NCBI GenBank assembly: GCA_043800545.1
Contig: JAZDMW010000069.1
Coordinates: 1-8,147, forward strand
Reading direction: 5' to 3'
Length of the DNA stretch: 8,147 nt
DNA from: 1-14-0-20-39-34 sp043800545
Lineage (GTDB): Bacteria > Patescibacteriota > Patescibacteriia > Magasanikbacterales > UBA922
The notes beneath the pieces are model-generated. The model did no database searches and had not been told where the DNA came from. It saw only the letters and a list, made by a program, of their open reading frames with translations. The first letter of the stretch is position 1. Each line of letters begins with the position of its first letter. Shown piece by piece: positions 6,298 to 8,147 of this stretch. The translations under genes and the position numbers were made by a program.

Positions 6298-6730
6298 CAA
6301 TATTTATTGAGAGTGAAGACAATTCACCAGCAATTCGGATACCGACTTTGACATTCCCGATTTTCTTAATCGGTTCATCAAGGACGACATTCTTTTCATT
6401 CAGTTCGAGCCCATATTGGCGAAGGAGTGCCTCACAAATGTCTTTTGAAGAGATAGAGGCATAAAGACTTCCTGTTTCATTGGTCTTTCCTTTTATGGTA
6501 AGTGTCAATGTCTTTAATCTCCGTGCCAGCTTTTCATGCTCTTTCTTTTCTCTTTCAAGAAGCTTGAGTTTCTTTTCTTCTTTCGCATCACTTTGCTCAA
6601 AATTCCTTTGAGTTGCTGGTTTGGCGAGACCTTGCTTGATAAGGAAATTCCTTGCAAAGCCATCTGACACCTCTGTTATTTGTCCTTTATTCCCGGTTCC
6701 GGGAACATTCTGTATAAGAAGTACTTTCAT
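6287..6730 (-). CDS. rplI: Large-subunit ribosomal protein bL9
   Basis: Binds 23S rRNA near the L1 stalk and helps maintain reading-frame fidelity. The 147 residues match the usual length of about 148. The N-terminal RNA-binding domain begins MKVLLIQNVPG and carries the bL9 signature GNKGQITEVSDGFARNFL (13-30). A long charged connecting helix follows (about 41-74, rich in K and E), then the C-terminal RNA-binding domain (about 75-147). The ATG at 6730 is preferred; a TTG three codons upstream would add only MIF and matches the family poorly. Codon use is more GC-rich than in neighbouring genes (more AAG and GAG), as expected for high expression. No Shine-Dalgarno is present. Its promoter lies 38 bases upstream and overlaps that of divergent era. 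Some CPR lineages lack bL9, so its presence has taxonomic value. Confidence 0.97.
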   Translation of the reverse strand: MKVLLIQNVPGTGNKGQITEVSDGFARNFLIKQGLAKPATQRNFEQSDAKEEKKLKLLEREKKEHEKLARRLKTLTLTIKGKTNETGSLYASISSKDICEALLRQYGLELNEKNVVLDEPIKKIGNVKVGIRIAGELSSLSINIEPR

Positions 6731-6767
6731 AAAAATCAAAAAATAGTCGTTTCTAACTCATAAGACA

Positions 6768-6796
6768 ATTATACAGGAAAAAGGAGACATTGACAA
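6768..6796 (-). promoter_or_regulatory. rplI promoter
   Basis: On the minus strand: TTGTCA (6796-6791, 5 of 6), a 17-bp spacer, TATAAT (6773-6768, 6 of 6). Start is expected near 6761, giving a leader of about 30 bases without a ribosome site. The -35 shares five base pairs with the -35 of the divergent era promoter. Confidence 0.87.
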
Positions 6797-6818
6797 TATC
6801 CCCTTTTTTTGCTAAAAT
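6790..6818 (+). promoter_or_regulatory. era promoter
   Basis: TTGACA (6790-6795, 6 of 6), a 17-bp spacer containing a run of seven T, then TAAAAT (6813-6818, 5 of 6). Start is expected near 6825, about 29 bases before the era ATG. Its -35 overlaps the rplI -35 on the other strand, so the two promoters probably compete for RNA polymerase. Confidence 0.8.
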
Positions 6819-6853
6819 TAGATACATAGATAATTAATACTATCATTTATCCT

Positions 6854-7702
6854 ATGAAATCAGGATTTGTGGCTATTGTAGGCCGTTCAAACGTTGGAAA
6901 ATCTACCCTTTTAAATACTCTCGTAGGCACCAAAATTGCAGCTACGAGCTTTCGTGCACAAATGACACGCCACAACATCCACGGCGTTTTAAACATGCCT
7001 GAGGGGCAAGCTGTGTTCATTGACACACCAGGAATGCTCAAGGGAGATAAAAGTATCCTCACAAAGAAACTTCTCCATAAAATTGAAGAGGCCCTTTCTG
7101 AAATAGACGTCATTGTATATGTAGTTGATCCTTCTCGTGAAATTGGCGAAGAAGAAAAAGCCATGATTGCCTTAGTGCGTCATATTGAAAAACCAAAAAT
7201 TTTGGTCATCAATAAAAGTGATTTAGAAAATGAAGATAGAAAATTTGAAGAAGATTATGATTTTATGAGTAAGGATTTTGATGCGACCTTTAAAATTTCT
7301 GCACTCCGTGGAAGCCACATCACCCCACTCAAAGAAAAAGTCATGGAATATCTTCCAGAAGGAGAACAAATGTATCCAGATGATCAGCTTACGAATGTAG
7401 ATAATTATTTCTGGATTGCTGAAATAATTCGTGAAAAAGCATTTTCAATATTAAATAAGGAAATCCCCTACTCTGTGAATGTTGAGGTAGAGGAAGTAAA
7501 AGAAAAAGATGACCTTATTTCTATTACAGCTAAAATTCTTACAGATGCAGAACGATATAAAAAGATGATTATTGGAAAAAATGCTTCTGTTATTAAAGAA
7601 ATTGGACAACTTGCACGAAAAGAACTTGAGCAAGCAACAAATAAAAAAGTATACCTTGACCTTCAGGTAGCAGTAGATATTCATTGGGTAGAAAGAATAT
7701 AA
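6854..7702 (+). CDS. era: GTPase Era
   Basis: GTP-binding assembly factor of the 30S subunit that binds the 3' end of 16S rRNA through its KH domain. The 282 residues show the GTPase domain (about 1-170): G1 GRSNVGKS (10-17), switch I RAQMTRH (34-40), G3 DTPG (57-60), G4 NKSD (120-123) and G5 SAL (149-151). A KH type II domain follows (about 200-282) with IIGKNASVIKEIG around 239-251. Two features differ from typical Era: the first Thr of the switch I TT pair is Met, and the second Gly of the KH GxxG loop is Ala (G241-K-N-A244). The C-terminus stops at WVERI, about 20 residues shorter than the E. coli protein. The ATG at 6854 is the family start; no Shine-Dalgarno is seen. Expressed from its own promoter, divergent from rplI. 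Confidence 0.97.
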   Translation: MKSGFVAIVGRSNVGKSTLLNTLVGTKIAATSFRAQMTRHNIHGVLNMPEGQAVFIDTPGMLKGDKSILTKKLLHKIEEALSEIDVIVYVVDPSREIGEEEKAMIALVRHIEKPKILVINKSDLENEDRKFEEDYDFMSKDFDATFKISALRGSHITPLKEKVMEYLPEGEQMYPDDQLTNVDNYFWIAEIIREKAFSILNKEIPYSVNVEVEEVKEKDDLISITAKILTDAERYKKMIIGKNASVIKEIGQLARKELEQATNKKVYLDLQVAVDIHWVERI

Positions 7703-7711
7703 CAAAGGTAC

Positions 7712-7738
7712 AAAAAAAACGGCAATTGCCGTTTTTTT
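7712..7738. terminator. Bidirectional terminator between era and the M23 gene
   Basis: A near-symmetric palindrome: A8, CGGCAATTGCCG, T7. The GC core can fold with an AATT loop, and either strand has a T-run on the 3' side. It lies 9 bases after the era stop and 3 bases before the stop of the convergent M23 gene, so it serves both. Confidence 0.9.
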
Positions 7739-7741
7739 ATT

Positions 7742-8147
7742 TTACCAGTCTTGTACCAGATAACTCACAGGGTTTACTGGAATACCATTTTTACGTACTT
7801 CAAAGTGCAAATGTGGTCCAGTCACGAAAGGTCCAGCTCCTACAGTACCTGGTGTACCTCCAGAGTATCCAATAATATCCCCTCGAGTCACAAATTGTTC
7901 TTCTGACACGACAATTTTACTCATATGCCCATATACTGTGGCCATTCCGCCTGGATGGATAATCATGACATAGGCATAACAGCTTGAATTACTACAGCTC
8001 TTTGCACGAGCTACATATCCGGTTCCAGCTGCACGAAGCGGTGTTCCTTGAGAGGCGCGGATATCTATTCCATTATGTTCGAAAACATGTCGATATGGAT
8101 AATCTGGATCATGGAATCTTGAAGTAATATATCTACTATCTGTTGGC
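7742..8147 (-). CDS. M23 (LytM/lysostaphin-type) metallopeptidase, 5' end outside the window
   Basis: Zinc endopeptidase domain that cuts peptide bridges of peptidoglycan, or a regulator of such enzymes if inactive; expected outside the cytoplasmic membrane. The frame stays open to the right edge (134 visible residues), so the ATG at 7966 is internal and not the start. All catalytic positions are present: H24 and D28 (HNGID), H74 (VYGHMS), H112 and H114 (GPHLHFEVR). Hence an active enzyme is likely. The order of blocks RFHDPDYPYRHVFEHNGID, GTPLRAAGTGYV, VYGHMS, GDIIGYSGGT and GPHLHFEV is standard for the family. Between strands there is a small loop with C51 and C56 (KSCSNSSCY) that could form a disulfide. 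The signal peptide and any N-terminal coiled coil or LysM would lie beyond the window. Confidence 0.95.
   Translation of the reverse strand, partial: PTDSRYITSRFHDPDYPYRHVFEHNGIDIRASQGTPLRAAGTGYVARAKSCSNSSCYAYVMIIHPGGMATVYGHMSKIVVSEEQFVTRGDIIGYSGGTPGTVGAGPFVTGPHLHFEVRKNGIPVNPVSYLVQDW

Noticed and set aside
7742..7966. A 74-residue stand-alone protein starting at 7966
   Set aside because: The frame continues to the window edge and contains the HxxxD half of the M23 active site upstream of that ATG.
1..8147. CRISPR array, tRNA genes, insertion sequences
   Set aside because: No regularly spaced repeats, cloverleaf-like segments or transposase motifs were seen.

Overview
The window is AT-rich, gene-dense bacterial DNA. 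It most likely comes from a Candidate Phyla Radiation (Patescibacteria) organism, probably on the Parcubacteria side. This is inferred from the AT-rich codon use, the near absence of Shine-Dalgarno sites, the style of the FtsQ-, DsbA- and M23-type surface proteins, and the presence of bL9, which some CPR lineages lack. Stops are eight TAA and one TAG, with no TGA. No in-frame TGA interrupts a gene, so the standard code fits, but a TGA recoding could not be tested.

Layout. Plus strand, 1-3533: the 3' part of a Nudix hydrolase, serS, an FtsQ/DivIB-like division protein two bases after serS, then a membrane-anchored DsbA-like thioredoxin protein with its own promoter and a strong terminator. Positions 3534-3890 are an AT-rich gap with several inverted repeats, one of them an 11-bp perfect hairpin. 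Minus strand, 6773 down to 3890: rplI (bL9), pyrG (CTP synthase), then a GC-rich stretch at about 4230-4530 that starts at a near-consensus promoter, and a 76-residue protein with two CxC motifs. Plus strand again: era, fired from a promoter that shares its -35 region with rplI. A symmetric terminator separates era from a convergent M23 metallopeptidase gene running off the right edge.

How the genes relate. serS, rplI and era serve translation and ribosome assembly, and pyrG makes CTP. FtsQ, the DsbA-like protein and the M23 peptidase act at or outside the membrane, in division, disulfide formation and wall remodelling. Transcription signals are unusually clear: three promoters with 17-bp spacers near consensus, five good hairpin terminators, and tight packing in which terminators abut or overlap stop codons and promoters.

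The least explained part is 4200-4563 on the minus strand. It is about 52% G+C (counted over 4261-4500), clearly richer than the genes around it. It can form several helices including a GAAA-capped hairpin. Its 5' end can pair for nine bases with the only Shine-Dalgarno site seen in the window, the one before the CxC protein. It may be a regulatory leader, a small RNA, or a set of short coding frames.
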